From assembly GCA_017405965.1 (NCBI GenBank), contig JAFQZK010000031.1, positions 1 through 39,614 on the forward strand: 39,614 nucleotides of DNA. Reading direction: 5' to 3'. Of the stretch, positions 21,527-30,082 are shown piece after piece (positions within the stretch are counted from its first letter, which is position 1; every line of letters starts with the position of its first letter). The notes below the pieces were generated by a model that worked only from the letters and a program-made list of their open reading frames with translations, was not told the DNA's origin and searched no databases. The DNA is from Muribaculaceae bacterium (GTDB lineage: Bacteria; Bacteroidota; Bacteroidia; Bacteroidales; Muribaculaceae). The position numbers were made by a program, and so were the translations under genes.

Positions 21527-22597
21527 ATGAAACTGAAAATGTTGTTTCTTTGCCTTGTCTCGCTTGTGTTCAACAGCGTGATGGGCGCTACAGTGGGTTC
21601 TGCCGTAGGTATCAACCCGACGACCGGCGCTATTGGCGCCAATGTGATTGCCGCCGTTGGCGGTGCGCTTAATATGATGCCCACGGGTGTAGTCCGTTCC
21701 GGTGTCTTGACCGAGGTGTGGACCGGTGAGCTGATCAAGTACCTGCGTCGTGGTCTTGAGGCCACCTTCCTTGACGGCATTCCCGATGCATCGTCACTTG
21801 CCAATAACGATGTGATTCACCTGGTGGATGTTGGTGTTGACCCCGATGTGCTGATCAACAACACCACGTACCCCATCGAGTTGCAGAATCTTACCGACAC
21901 GGATAAAACCATCAGCCTGGACAAGTTCCAGAGTAAGGTTACCCCCATCACCGACGATGAGCTGTACGCCTTGAGCTATGACAAGATGACGCGTGTAAAG
22001 GAGAGCCACGGCAATGCCATCAACGACGCCAAGTTCACCAAGGCTGCCCATGCGCTGTGTGCAGCATCGAACACTGCGACGACTCCCGTGCTTGTCACCA
22101 CCGGCGCGCGTGATGCCGATACCGGGCGTCTGAAGATGACTGTCCAGGATGTCATCAACATGAAACGCGCGATGGACAAGCTGAAGGTTCCGAGCAAGAA
22201 CCGCCGTCTTGTGCTGTGCACCGACCACGTGAACGACCTGCTGGAGACCAGCCAGGCCTTCAAGGAACAGTACAATATCAACCGCGCTGATGGCACCGTG
22301 GGCCGCCTGTTCGGCTTTGACATCTATGAGTTCGCCAACAACCCGCTGTACACCACTGCAGGCAACAAGAAGAACCTTGGCGTAGCCGCCAGCACCGGCG
22401 AGTTCCAGTGCTCGTTCGCCTTCTACACGCCCCGCATGTTCAAGTGCACCGGCTCGACCAAGATGTACTACAGCGAGGCCAGCCAGGATCCCGAGTACCA
22501 GCGTAACAAGATCAACTTCCGCCATTACTTCATCTGCATGCCCAAGAAGGCCGATGCCGGTGTCGTGATGCGCAGCGGATACCAGGCAGCCGCCTAA
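21527..22597 (+). CDS. major capsid protein
   Basis: This 356-residue protein follows protease/scaffold and precedes the lysis genes. The core (60-356) reads as a capsid fold (EVWTGELIKYLRRGLEATFL, KFQSKVTPITDDELYALSYD, NRRLVLCTDHVNDLLETSQA, GFDIYEFANNPLY). The N-terminus is unusual: KLK, then a hydrophobic run (LFLCLVSLVF), then SVMGATVGS, which looks like a signal peptide. Residues 25-55 are Gly/Ala rich. The segment may be trimmed by the prohead protease. Confidence 0.85.
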   Translation: MKLKMLFLCLVSLVFNSVMGATVGSAVGINPTTGAIGANVIAAVGGALNMMPTGVVRSGVLTEVWTGELIKYLRRGLEATFLDGIPDASSLANNDVIHLVDVGVDPDVLINNTTYPIELQNLTDTDKTISLDKFQSKVTPITDDELYALSYDKMTRVKESHGNAINDAKFTKAAHALCAASNTATTPVLVTTGARDADTGRLKMTVQDVINMKRAMDKLKVPSKNRRLVLCTDHVNDLLETSQAFKEQYNINRADGTVGRLFGFDIYEFANNPLYTTAGNKKNLGVAASTGEFQCSFAFYTPRMFKCTGSTKMYYSEASQDPEYQRNKINFRHYFICMPKKADAGVVMRSGYQAAA

Positions 22598-22600
22598 TCC

Positions 22601-23074
22601 ATGCGAAAAGAGCTGAAATACCTTGTGCTTCATTGCACCGCCACTCCCGTGGGGCGAGAGGTGACCAGCGATGACATCCGTCGCTGGCACACCTCGCCCG
22701 TCTCGCGAGGCGGTCGTGGCTGGAAGCAGGTGGGCTATACCGACATGATTCATCTGGACGGACGTGTTGAGCGTCTGGTGAAGAATAACGAGGACGCCTG
22801 GGTGGATCCTTGGGAGGTGACCAACGGCGCCAAGGGCTTTAACCAGGTGAGCCGTCATGTGGTGTATGTCGGAGGCGTTGACGCTAACGATGTGAAGAAA
22901 GCGCGAGATACGCGAACCGCTGCCCAGAAAGAGGCCTTGAAACGCTATGTGCTGGAGTTCCACCGTCGCCACCCGAAGGTGAAGATCGTGGGCCACAACC
23001 AGCTTGCCGCCAAGGCTTGCCCGAGCTTCGATGTACCGAAATGGCTCAAGGAAATCGGCATCAATCAGAAATAA
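22601..23074 (+). CDS. N-acetylmuramoyl-L-alanine amidase (endolysin)
   Basis: The 157-residue enzyme is of the T7-lysozyme/amidase-2 type: LVLHCTATP with zinc His near residue 11, WKQVGYTDMIHLDGRVERL, SRHVVYVGGVD (His near 86) and KIVGHNQLAAKACPSFDVPK, giving a zinc His and Cys near 129 and 137. It cuts cell-wall peptide links in lysis. No signal peptide is present, so it needs a holin. The two membrane proteins next to it complete a lysis cassette. Confidence 0.9.
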   Translation: MRKELKYLVLHCTATPVGREVTSDDIRRWHTSPVSRGGRGWKQVGYTDMIHLDGRVERLVKNNEDAWVDPWEVTNGAKGFNQVSRHVVYVGGVDANDVKKARDTRTAAQKEALKRYVLEFHRRHPKVKIVGHNQLAAKACPSFDVPKWLKEIGINQK

Positions 23075-23086
23075 CGATCAAGAGAT

Positions 23087-23548
23087 ATGGACTGGAATGA
23101 CGTGTTGAATATGGCATTGAGCGGCGGCCTGGTCGGGTTGCTGACTTTCCTGCTGACATGGCGCAGCCAGGCCCGCAAGGCGCGTGCCGAGGCCGACACC
23201 GTGAACATCACCAACACTGAGCAGGCTACCCGTATCCTTGTGGAGAACATTGTTGAACCGCTTAAACAGGAACTTAATGCGACAAGAAGAGACCTCAGCG
23301 CGACGAAGCGCGAGATGGCGCGATTGCGCAAAGCGATTGATGACGCCAACAGTTGCAAGTATAGTGCTGATTGCCCTGTTCTGCGCAGGATGCGCGAGCA
23401 GCCGAAAGACGAGCATCGCAAGCCAGACGGTCGAGGTGGCCCAGGCTCACGTTACCCGCCTGGCGGACAGCGTCGAGCGCGTGACCATCAAGCGCCTGGA
23501 GCCGGTGAGCGTCCCGGAGAGCCGGGTGAAGCTGATGATAGCTGCTGA
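23087..23548 (+). CDS. membrane protein with coiled coil, inner-membrane spanin/holin-like
   Basis: The 153-residue protein has an N-terminal membrane segment (MALSGGLVGLLTFLLTWRSQ, about 9-28), a basic stretch, then a long coiled coil (about 35-90). The last 50 residues are Gly/Pro/Arg rich and overlap the lipoprotein gene in another frame. Position after the amidase, membrane anchor and coiled coil fit an i-spanin, or a holin-like protein. Confidence 0.65.
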   Translation: MDWNDVLNMALSGGLVGLLTFLLTWRSQARKARAEADTVNITNTEQATRILVENIVEPLKQELNATRRDLSATKREMARLRKAIDDANSCKYSADCPVLRRMREQPKDEHRKPDGRGGPGSRYPPGGQRRARDHQAPGAGERPGEPGEADDSC

Positions 23549-23906
23549 CAGCCTGCTATCGACCCCTCTGGGCGCAAGCTGGACAGGCCGCAGTGGACAG
23601 GCTAACGTGAAAGTGCAGCGCCAGGCTGGCACCGCAGGCAAGCCGGAGGTGATAGTCGTGGAGGCCACGTGTGACAGCCTGCAGCTGCAGTGCGAACGCT
23701 ATGAAGAGACAATTGCGAAACAGCGCCGTGCCATTGACGCGTTGTCCGAAGCCGGTTACCGGCTGTACCGCGAGCAGCTCGAGGAGGTGAAAGAGAAGCC
23801 TCCCAACGGGATTAGAACGGCGTTGAAATGGCTTTTCATCGGTATTATAATTGGCCTGTTAATGGGCCGGATCAAGACAATTTCAAGATTTATCAAACAA
23901 GTGTAA
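23340..23906 (+). CDS. lipoprotein overlapping the upstream gene, outer spanin-like
   Basis: The 188-residue frame starts at ATG 23340 inside the preceding gene, in a different frame, giving a 209-base overlap. The start region is a lipoprotein signal (IVLIALFCAGCASSRKT, with the lipid-bearing Cys near residue 18). A coiled-coil-like stretch follows (about 100-150), and unexpectedly a second membrane segment near the C-terminus (WLFIGIIIGLLMG). The nested arrangement recalls Rz/Rz1 of lambda. The C-terminal membrane segment is not usual for o-spanins, so the role is tentative. Confidence 0.65.
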   Translation: MTPTVASIVLIALFCAGCASSRKTSIASQTVEVAQAHVTRLADSVERVTIKRLEPVSVPESRVKLMIAADSLLSTPLGASWTGRSGQANVKVQRQAGTAGKPEVIVVEATCDSLQLQCERYEETIAKQRRAIDALSEAGYRLYREQLEEVKEKPPNGIRTALKWLFIGIIIGLLMGRIKTISRFIKQV

Positions 23907-23924
23907 CATTAAAATCAAAGTATT

Positions 23925-24470
23925 ATGCCTAACATTTCATGGGGTAAACCCGAAATCTACTTTGGTGCTCAAGGCAAGAACGTCGGAGCAGACACCTTTG
24001 ACTTTGAAAAGATTTCCACTCCTGCAGAGGATAGTACCCAACTGACCGGTCAACAGGGCGAGAAGGTTGAGGCTAAAATCGAGGGTGGTGCAGCCGAGGA
24101 TACGCAATACAAGGATCCCACACTTGAGCTGGTGATGAAAGTGCGTATGGCTAAAGAGGATAGCGGCTCTCTGCGACGATTGCCTAGTGTGTTGTACAAG
24201 TCAGGAAGCACCTCGGAGTACACCCAAGACAAGGTGGCCGTGTGCCTGATTCCGAAGAATAATGCTACCCCTGGCTTTTTCTGTGCATCTTGTTCGGTGA
24301 GCATTATAGAGACGTACACGGCAGCAGACGGCGCTTTCTGGGAGATTACGTTGTCTATCAACGTACCCACGTCCGGTAGTGCTATCCAATGGGGGCAGTA
24401 CTATGCTACCGAAGGCGCGGACTCCAATGCCGGGAAGTTCAAAATCACAGCTGGCGTGCAAGCAGCGTAA
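23925..24470 (+). CDS. tail tube (major tail) protein
   Basis: This 181-residue protein starts MPNISWGKPEIYFGAQ and is beta-rich, with a central part ELVMKVRMAKEDSGSL and a Gly/Ala-rich end. Place between lysis genes and the chaperone/tape-measure pair, single-domain size, and a following hairpin to lower downstream expression all fit a tail tube subunit. DNA here is slightly less G+C rich than around it. No diagnostic motif. Confidence 0.7.
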   Translation: MPNISWGKPEIYFGAQGKNVGADTFDFEKISTPAEDSTQLTGQQGEKVEAKIEGGAAEDTQYKDPTLELVMKVRMAKEDSGSLRRLPSVLYKSGSTSEYTQDKVAVCLIPKNNATPGFFCASCSVSIIETYTAADGAFWEITLSINVPTSGSAIQWGQYYATEGADSNAGKFKITAGVQAA

Positions 24471-24496
24471 AGCGACACGTTGTGTAACTATTATTC

Positions 24497-24531
24497 GCGG
24501 CAGCGGGTATGCTAATGCTGCTCGCTGCCGC
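24497..24531 (+). terminator. stem-loop between tail tube gene and chaperone gene
   Basis: GCGGCAGCG (24497-24505) pairs perfectly with CGCTGCCGC (24523-24531) around a 17-base loop. Only a weak T-rich tail follows (TTGATTTAA). It may reduce transcription so that tube protein exceeds the later tail proteins. Confidence 0.5.
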
Positions 24532-24543
24532 TTGATTTAAGTA

Positions 24544-25224
24544 ATGGACACAAGAGGTATTGACATATTGTTGGAACGTCGCAACGAGATTGAGGTGGCT
24601 GGTCGTCGATTCACGCTGTACCCACCGTCGCTGGGCGTTACGATGATGGTGAAGGGCGGTCTTGACGTGCTGGGTCTTGATCTGGGGGGCGATCCAGTTG
24701 TTTCAGTGATCGCAGCTGCAGAGCGTGACCGGCTGCAGTGCTGCCGCCTGGTCGCGTTGTGGTCGTGTGCTGATCGTGACGAGGCAATGGATGCCGGATT
24801 GATTGAGGAACGTGCTGCATACCTGGATGGTCATGTAGAAACGGATGAGCTGTCCACACTGCTTATAGAGTTGCTGTCAAACACGCAGGTGGACGATTTC
24901 CTGCAGTCCAGCGGTATCGTCAAGGAAGTGGAGCGGCTGCGCAAGGTGAGTGCATACAAGAAGAACAATACGCCGACATTTGGCGGCAAGACAATATTCG
25001 GGCAGCTGATAGACGCCGCATTGCAGCGCTATGGCTGGACCTACGAGTATCTGGTGTGGGGCATATCGTATGCTACACTGACGGTGCTCATGGCGGACAA
25101 GGTGACGCAGGTGATCCTGAGCGAAGAGGAACGCAAGCGTGTGCCGTTGCATCTGCTTGATGGGGATGTCATCAGTGGTGATGATCCAAGGAATGCACAA
25201 CATATTGTTGAAATGTTTAGTTAA
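24544..25224 (+). CDS. probable tail assembly chaperone
   Basis: This 226-residue, helical and acidic protein lies between the tail tube and tape measure genes, where tail assembly chaperones are found. It begins with a small beta domain (RRFTLYPPSLGVTMMVKGGL), then helices. The end includes YGWTYEYLVWGISYATLTVL. I see no slippery site that would give the longer frameshifted product common in such genes. Called by position. Confidence 0.65.
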   Translation: MDTRGIDILLERRNEIEVAGRRFTLYPPSLGVTMMVKGGLDVLGLDLGGDPVVSVIAAAERDRLQCCRLVALWSCADRDEAMDAGLIEERAAYLDGHVETDELSTLLIELLSNTQVDDFLQSSGIVKEVERLRKVSAYKKNNTPTFGGKTIFGQLIDAALQRYGWTYEYLVWGISYATLTVLMADKVTQVILSEEERKRVPLHLLDGDVISGDDPRNAQHIVEMFS

Positions 25225-25226
25225 TC

Positions 25227-28200
25227 ATGTCGGAGGTAAAGTTTGTCATCAGTCTGGATTCCCGGGCTTTCAAGTCTGGCAGTGAAGAGGTGAAGGCTCA
25301 GGTGAGGCGCATCACCGATGAGGTCAAGGTCGAGGGCGGCAAGATGCAGCGCGAGTTTGACGGCATCGGCAAGTCGATGGGCAGTTCGATGGGCAAGTAC
25401 CTTGCGGCCTTCGGCGGCGCCGCTGTGTTCAAGCAGCTCATTGGTGACATGGTGCGTGTCCGTGGTGAGTTCCAGAAGGCGGACACAGCCATCCGCACGA
25501 TGCTCGGAAGCAAAGAAAAAGCTGACGAACTGATGTCCCAAGTGCGTGAGTATGCCAAAATTTCGCCACTTGAGTTCGGCGACATCACCAAGGCGACTCA
25601 GACGATGCTGAGCTTCGATGTTGAGGCTGCGAAAGTGCCCGGTTATATCAAAGCCATCGGTGACATATCGATGGGCGAGAGCGGCAAGTTCCAGCAGCTG
25701 TCGTTGGCTTTCTCACAGATGAGTGCCACCGGCAAACTCATGGGTCAGGATCTGCTGCAGATGATCAATGCCGGATTCAACCCATTGGCTGTGATAGCTG
25801 AGAAGACAGGCAAGTCCATTGCGCAGCTCAAAGACGAGATGAGCAAGGGCAAGATCTCCGCTCAGCAGGTTCAGCAGGCGTTTATCGACGCCACCAGTGC
25901 TGGCGGCAAGTTCTTTAATATGAGTGAGAATGCCGCAAAGACCATTGAGGGCCAGATGTCGATGCTCAGCGACGCCGTGGATGCGGCATTCAACGAGGTC
26001 GGCACAAAGAGTGAAGGCATTATCACCGGTGCAATCAGCGGTGTGACCAAACTAGTAGAGAACTACGAGGCTGTTGCAAAAGCCATTGGTTTGCTCATTG
26101 CCAATTATGGGGTTTATAAGGCTGCCGTGATTACCGTTGATGCAGTCGAAAAAGCTCATGGCATCACATCGGCTTTGTTAGCTGCGAAGACAGAATTACT
26201 CAACAAGAAACAAGAGATCCTAAACAAGACCATGCTCGGTAATCCCTACGTAGCAGCAGCGGTCGCTTTGTCTGCTCTTGTCTCGGCCATTGTCGCAGCG
26301 GCTACTGCCACGGATGCCTTTGATGAGGCGCAGAAAAGCCTGGAGGAAGCAGCTGCTGGTGTTGACGCCAGCACGGCAAGTGAAATGTCAAAACTTGATG
26401 CCCTCTATAAAAAGTTGCTTGAGGCGGAAGAGGGCAGCGAGGAATATAAGAAAATAAAGCAGCAGATTATTGACCAATATGGCCAATACTATGCCGGACT
26501 TGAGGCTGAATGGGCGAAAGTAGGTGATCTGACTCTGATGTATGATAAACTGACTGATGCTATCCGTCGGTCAATCGCAGCCCGTCAGTTAAAGTCATTT
26601 GTCGATAAGCAGATGGATGCTAACGACAAAGTGGTCCAGGAAAAACTGGATGATGCCTATAAGAAACTCATTGACAAGTATGGCAAAGCAAGAGGAACTG
26701 AGCTATATAAGAAGTTCTTCAAATTCGCCACCCAGGGTGACGGTAAAGACATGGATGCCCAGGATTGGAAGGATCTTGAAAAGGCGACCATGTGGACCAC
26801 CCGTTGGGGCAAGAATGCCACTGACGGCATTGTGGACTTCCGTGTGAGTGTTAAAGAGCTCGCCTACGACATACAGAAATTTAACCGGGCCACACTGGAG
26901 AGTATCCAGTTATACAAGGAGATGTATGGCATTACTGAGGAAATCAAGGAAGAGACTACAACTCCCAAGAAAGAACCGACCTATACCGACCCCAAAGAAA
27001 TAGCCAAGCAAAAGCGTGCTGCTGAGAAAGCCGCCCGAGATCGGGCGCGTATTGCCAAGCAGGAGGCTGATGAATATGACAAGATAGCCGAAATACATCT
27101 GCACCAGATGACCGAACAGGGCCGTAAGTCGGCAGATCTTGAACTGGAGGTTCGTGAGGCCGAAATCCGTGCAATGCGCCAGGGTACGAAAAAGACGCTG
27201 GCTGAGATAGAACTTGCCCGGGATAAAGAAATCACATCGGTAACCCGGTGGTATGAGGATCTTCGCCAGAAACGTATTGAGGAAGCCAAGAAGCTGTGGG
27301 ATGCCCAGAAGAAAAATGAGGGCAAAAAATTCTATGAAAGTGAGGAATACAAGAAAGCGGCCAGCAACGATGCTTACACAGATGAGGAGAATGATGCCCT
27401 TAAAAAGCGTGTCGATGCCGCCAACCAGGTATATGCCAATTCGCTAAAAGAGATTCAGGACAATGAGGCTGCGGCTCTTACTGCTTTTCTGCGTGAATAC
27501 GGCAGCTATCAGCAGCAGCGTTTGGCGCTTGCCCAGGAGTATGCCAAGAAGATTGAGAAGGCGGAGACCGAGGGTGAACGATTGTCGCTGCGTGCAGAGC
27601 AGCAGAAGCTGGAGAAGGAGCTTGACTTCTCGCGTTTCAAGGACACGATCCACTGGGACGAGGTGTTCGGAGACCTGGACCGCTTGTCGGTGGAGCACCT
27701 GGGCGGATTGCGCGATCAGCTTAACAAGTACCTAAAGGATGCGACGCTGACGGCCACTGACTACAAAAGCGTGGTGGAGCAGATCGACCGGATAGAGGCA
27801 CAGATTGTGGCCAAGCAGAACGAGTGGCGCAATGTGTTCGGCCTGACGATACCAGAGCTTGAGCGTCGCAAGCAGCTTGAGGAGGAGGCTGTCCGCGCCC
27901 AGGAGCGTGCTGTCGAGGCCCAGAAGGAATATGAGCGTGCCCTGGCGAACGTGAACAAGTCGAAGGCGGCGATCCAGGGAGCGGCCCTGAAATATGGCGT
28001 GACGCTTGACGCGAAGGACATCAAGGTTGAGAACGCCGACCAGCTCCTGTCGAACTTCAAAGGCAAAGGCCTGGAGGAGATGCGGGGGTTGATTGACAAC
28101 CTTGCCGGCAGTGAGCAGAACTTTGCTGCCGCCACCGACAATGTGTCCACGGCGATGGGTGAGGCTGCCACGGCGAGCGAGGCCGCAGGCGGGAGCATGG

Positions 28201-29582
28201 CCCAGACGGTGGCCATCATCGACAAGATCGTCCACACGATCAACGACAACGTGCAGAGCGCGATGGACTTCATCGACCAGCTGGACCTTGAGGACACGAA
28301 ATTCGGCAAGGGATTCAGCGACTTTGCCGAGTCCTCGAAATATGCCACCGAAGCGTGGGAGAGCCTGAAGAGCGGCAACCTGATGGGCGTGATCAACGGC
28401 GTGTACGGCTCGATCCGCACGCTTGGCAACGCCCTGGGCTCGTGGGGCATCGCCGGTATGGGAGACAGCGACAAGACGCTGGCAGAGGACATGGAGCGGC
28501 TGGCGGCCTCGAACGAGGCGTTGCGCTACAGTGTCGAGGAGCTGACTGACGAGTTGGCCGATTCGTCATTCTCGGACGCGGGCGAGGTTTACAAGCAGAT
28601 GCTTGCCAACCTGGAGCAGAGCCAGCAGAACACTCAGGAGCAGTTGCGCCGTATGGGAGCCGCCTACAGCAACGGTTTTCTGGGCATTGGCGGCAAGGGC
28701 TCGTCGAACAGCAAGATCAACGACAGCGTGAATGCGAGCGAGTGGCAGCGTGTGTCTGCCATCGTGGGCAAGAGCGTGACGAGCGCGGGCGAGTTCTGGA
28801 CGCTGACGAGCGAGCAGATGCATAAGGTGGCGAAGGACGCACCAGACGTGTATGCCCACATCAAGCAGCTTGCCGCCGAGGGCTACCAGGACGCGTCGCA
28901 GTACATGGACGACTACATCGAGTACTGGAAAGAGCTGGAGGAGGCTGCTGCGGCTTATGCCGAGAAGTTGACCGGCGTGTCGCTCGACAGCGTGGAGGAG
29001 GACTTCAAGTCGCTGCTGACAGACCTGGACAGCGACAGTGCGGACTTTGCCGAGAACTTCGAGGACTACCTGCGTGAGGCGATTATCGGAGCCCTGGTTG
29101 CCGACCAGTACAAGCCGATGATTGAAAAGTGGTATGAGAACTTCAGGAAAGCCGCCGAGACCGACGGCATCGACAAGGCCGAGCAGGACGCGCTGCGCAA
29201 GGAGTGGGACGAGATCACGCAGCAGGCGCTGAAGGACCGCGAGCTGCTGCGCGAGCAGTTCGGCTGGGGCAGCACCGGCGAAGGCAGCGGCGCGTACAAG
29301 GCGGTTGCCTCATTTAGCCAGGAGCAGGGCGACGAGCTGAACGGCAGGCTGACAGCCCTGCAGATCGGCCAGGAGCGCGAGAACCAGTCGCTGGCTGCCG
29401 CCATGACCTCCCTGCAGAATCTTGCGGTAGTCGCCACCGCGAGCGGCACAGCGTTGAGCGAGATGCGCAACCTGCTGCTGATCGGTAACGGTCATCTGGA
29501 GGAAATCGCGCGTTACACCAGGATCGCGGCGCAGTATGGTGACGCGATCAACAGTATTGCTGACAAAATAAAAACGCTATAG
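25227..29582 (+). CDS. tail tape measure protein
   Basis: The 1451-residue protein sets tail length. The N-terminal region holds the tape-measure domain (FGDITKATQTMLSFDVEAAK; FNPLAVIAEKTGKSIAQLKD, about 180-200). A hydrophobic segment lies near 345-365 (AAVALSALVSAIVAAATATD), then long coiled coils (about 640-950) rich in Lys, Glu and Ala, and a helical C-terminal half. It is the longest tail gene after the fibre and lies right before the distal tail genes. The long size implies a long flexible, siphovirus-type tail. Confidence 0.92.
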   Translation: MSEVKFVISLDSRAFKSGSEEVKAQVRRITDEVKVEGGKMQREFDGIGKSMGSSMGKYLAAFGGAAVFKQLIGDMVRVRGEFQKADTAIRTMLGSKEKADELMSQVREYAKISPLEFGDITKATQTMLSFDVEAAKVPGYIKAIGDISMGESGKFQQLSLAFSQMSATGKLMGQDLLQMINAGFNPLAVIAEKTGKSIAQLKDEMSKGKISAQQVQQAFIDATSAGGKFFNMSENAAKTIEGQMSMLSDAVDAAFNEVGTKSEGIITGAISGVTKLVENYEAVAKAIGLLIANYGVYKAAVITVDAVEKAHGITSALLAAKTELLNKKQEILNKTMLGNPYVAAAVALSALVSAIVAAATATDAFDEAQKSLEEAAAGVDASTASEMSKLDALYKKLLEAEEGSEEYKKIKQQIIDQYGQYYAGLEAEWAKVGDLTLMYDKLTDAIRRSIAARQLKSFVDKQMDANDKVVQEKLDDAYKKLIDKYGKARGTELYKKFFKFATQGDGKDMDAQDWKDLEKATMWTTRWGKNATDGIVDFRVSVKELAYDIQKFNRATLESIQLYKEMYGITEEIKEETTTPKKEPTYTDPKEIAKQKRAAEKAARDRARIAKQEADEYDKIAEIHLHQMTEQGRKSADLELEVREAEIRAMRQGTKKTLAEIELARDKEITSVTRWYEDLRQKRIEEAKKLWDAQKKNEGKKFYESEEYKKAASNDAYTDEENDALKKRVDAANQVYANSLKEIQDNEAAALTAFLREYGSYQQQRLALAQEYAKKIEKAETEGERLSLRAEQQKLEKELDFSRFKDTIHWDEVFGDLDRLSVEHLGGLRDQLNKYLKDATLTATDYKSVVEQIDRIEAQIVAKQNEWRNVFGLTIPELERRKQLEEEAVRAQERAVEAQKEYERALANVNKSKAAIQGAALKYGVTLDAKDIKVENADQLLSNFKGKGLEEMRGLIDNLAGSEQNFAAATDNVSTAMGEAATASEAAGGSMAQTVAIIDKIVHTINDNVQSAMDFIDQLDLEDTKFGKGFSDFAESSKYATEAWESLKSGNLMGVINGVYGSIRTLGNALGSWGIAGMGDSDKTLAEDMERLAASNEALRYSVEELTDELADSSFSDAGEVYKQMLANLEQSQQNTQEQLRRMGAAYSNGFLGIGGKGSSNSKINDSVNASEWQRVSAIVGKSVTSAGEFWTLTSEQMHKVAKDAPDVYAHIKQLAAEGYQDASQYMDDYIEYWKELEEAAAAYAEKLTGVSLDSVEEDFKSLLTDLDSDSADFAENFEDYLREAIIGALVADQYKPMIEKWYENFRKAAETDGIDKAEQDALRKEWDEITQQALKDRELLREQFGWGSTGEGSGAYKAVASFSQEQGDELNGRLTALQIGQERENQSLAAAMTSLQNLAVVATASGTALSEMRNLLLIGNGHLEEIARYTRIAAQYGDAINSIADKIKTL

Positions 29583-29584
29583 CC

Positions 29585-30082
29585 ATGCCAAGAGGAACCT
29601 GCACGATATTCAACTGGAACGGTACGCACGACCTCAAGAGCGAGTTCGGCATATCCCTGAGCGACGGTGCATTGTCGGCATTGCTCACTCCGCCCGCCCT
29701 GAAGGAGCGTATCAGCAACGAGTCGCGCCTTGAGGACGGCAAACGTGTCGACATCTGGTCCGACACTCACTATGCCTCCCGCGAGCTGACGCTTGAGATG
29801 CACCTGATCGCGTCCACGTTTGCGGACTTTGTGACGAAACTGCGTGCATTCATCGCCGCCGTGAACAACGTCCCCGAGGGCGTGATACTCTCGTACACGA
29901 TATATGGCCAACAACTTCAGTTCAGGCTTCAGTACCTATCCTGTACCCAGTTCGCCGCATACAACGGAACGCTGGGTAAGTTTGCCGTGCGCTTCATCGA
30001 GCGTTACCCGACACTCGGTTTGGGCGACGCCCCGACGCTAACGCTGACCAGTTCTAACCCTAACGAGGAGGAAACAGAATGA
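29585..30082 (+). CDS. distal tail-like protein
   Basis: This 165-residue protein follows the tape measure. It is beta-rich (ASRELTLEMHLIASTFADFV; YTIYGQQLQFRLQYLSCTQF) with a Dit-like layout: a small ring-forming domain that links tube and baseplate. The last 4 bases overlap the next start. Called by position and fold pattern. Confidence 0.6.
   Translation: MPRGTCTIFNWNGTHDLKSEFGISLSDGALSALLTPPALKERISNESRLEDGKRVDIWSDTHYASRELTLEMHLIASTFADFVTKLRAFIAAVNNVPEGVILSYTIYGQQLQFRLQYLSCTQFAAYNGTLGKFAVRFIERYPTLGLGDAPTLTLTSSNPNEEETE

Noticed and set aside
21794-22996. 400-codon minus-strand frame
   Set aside because: Shadow of the capsid and amidase genes, which have clear family features.
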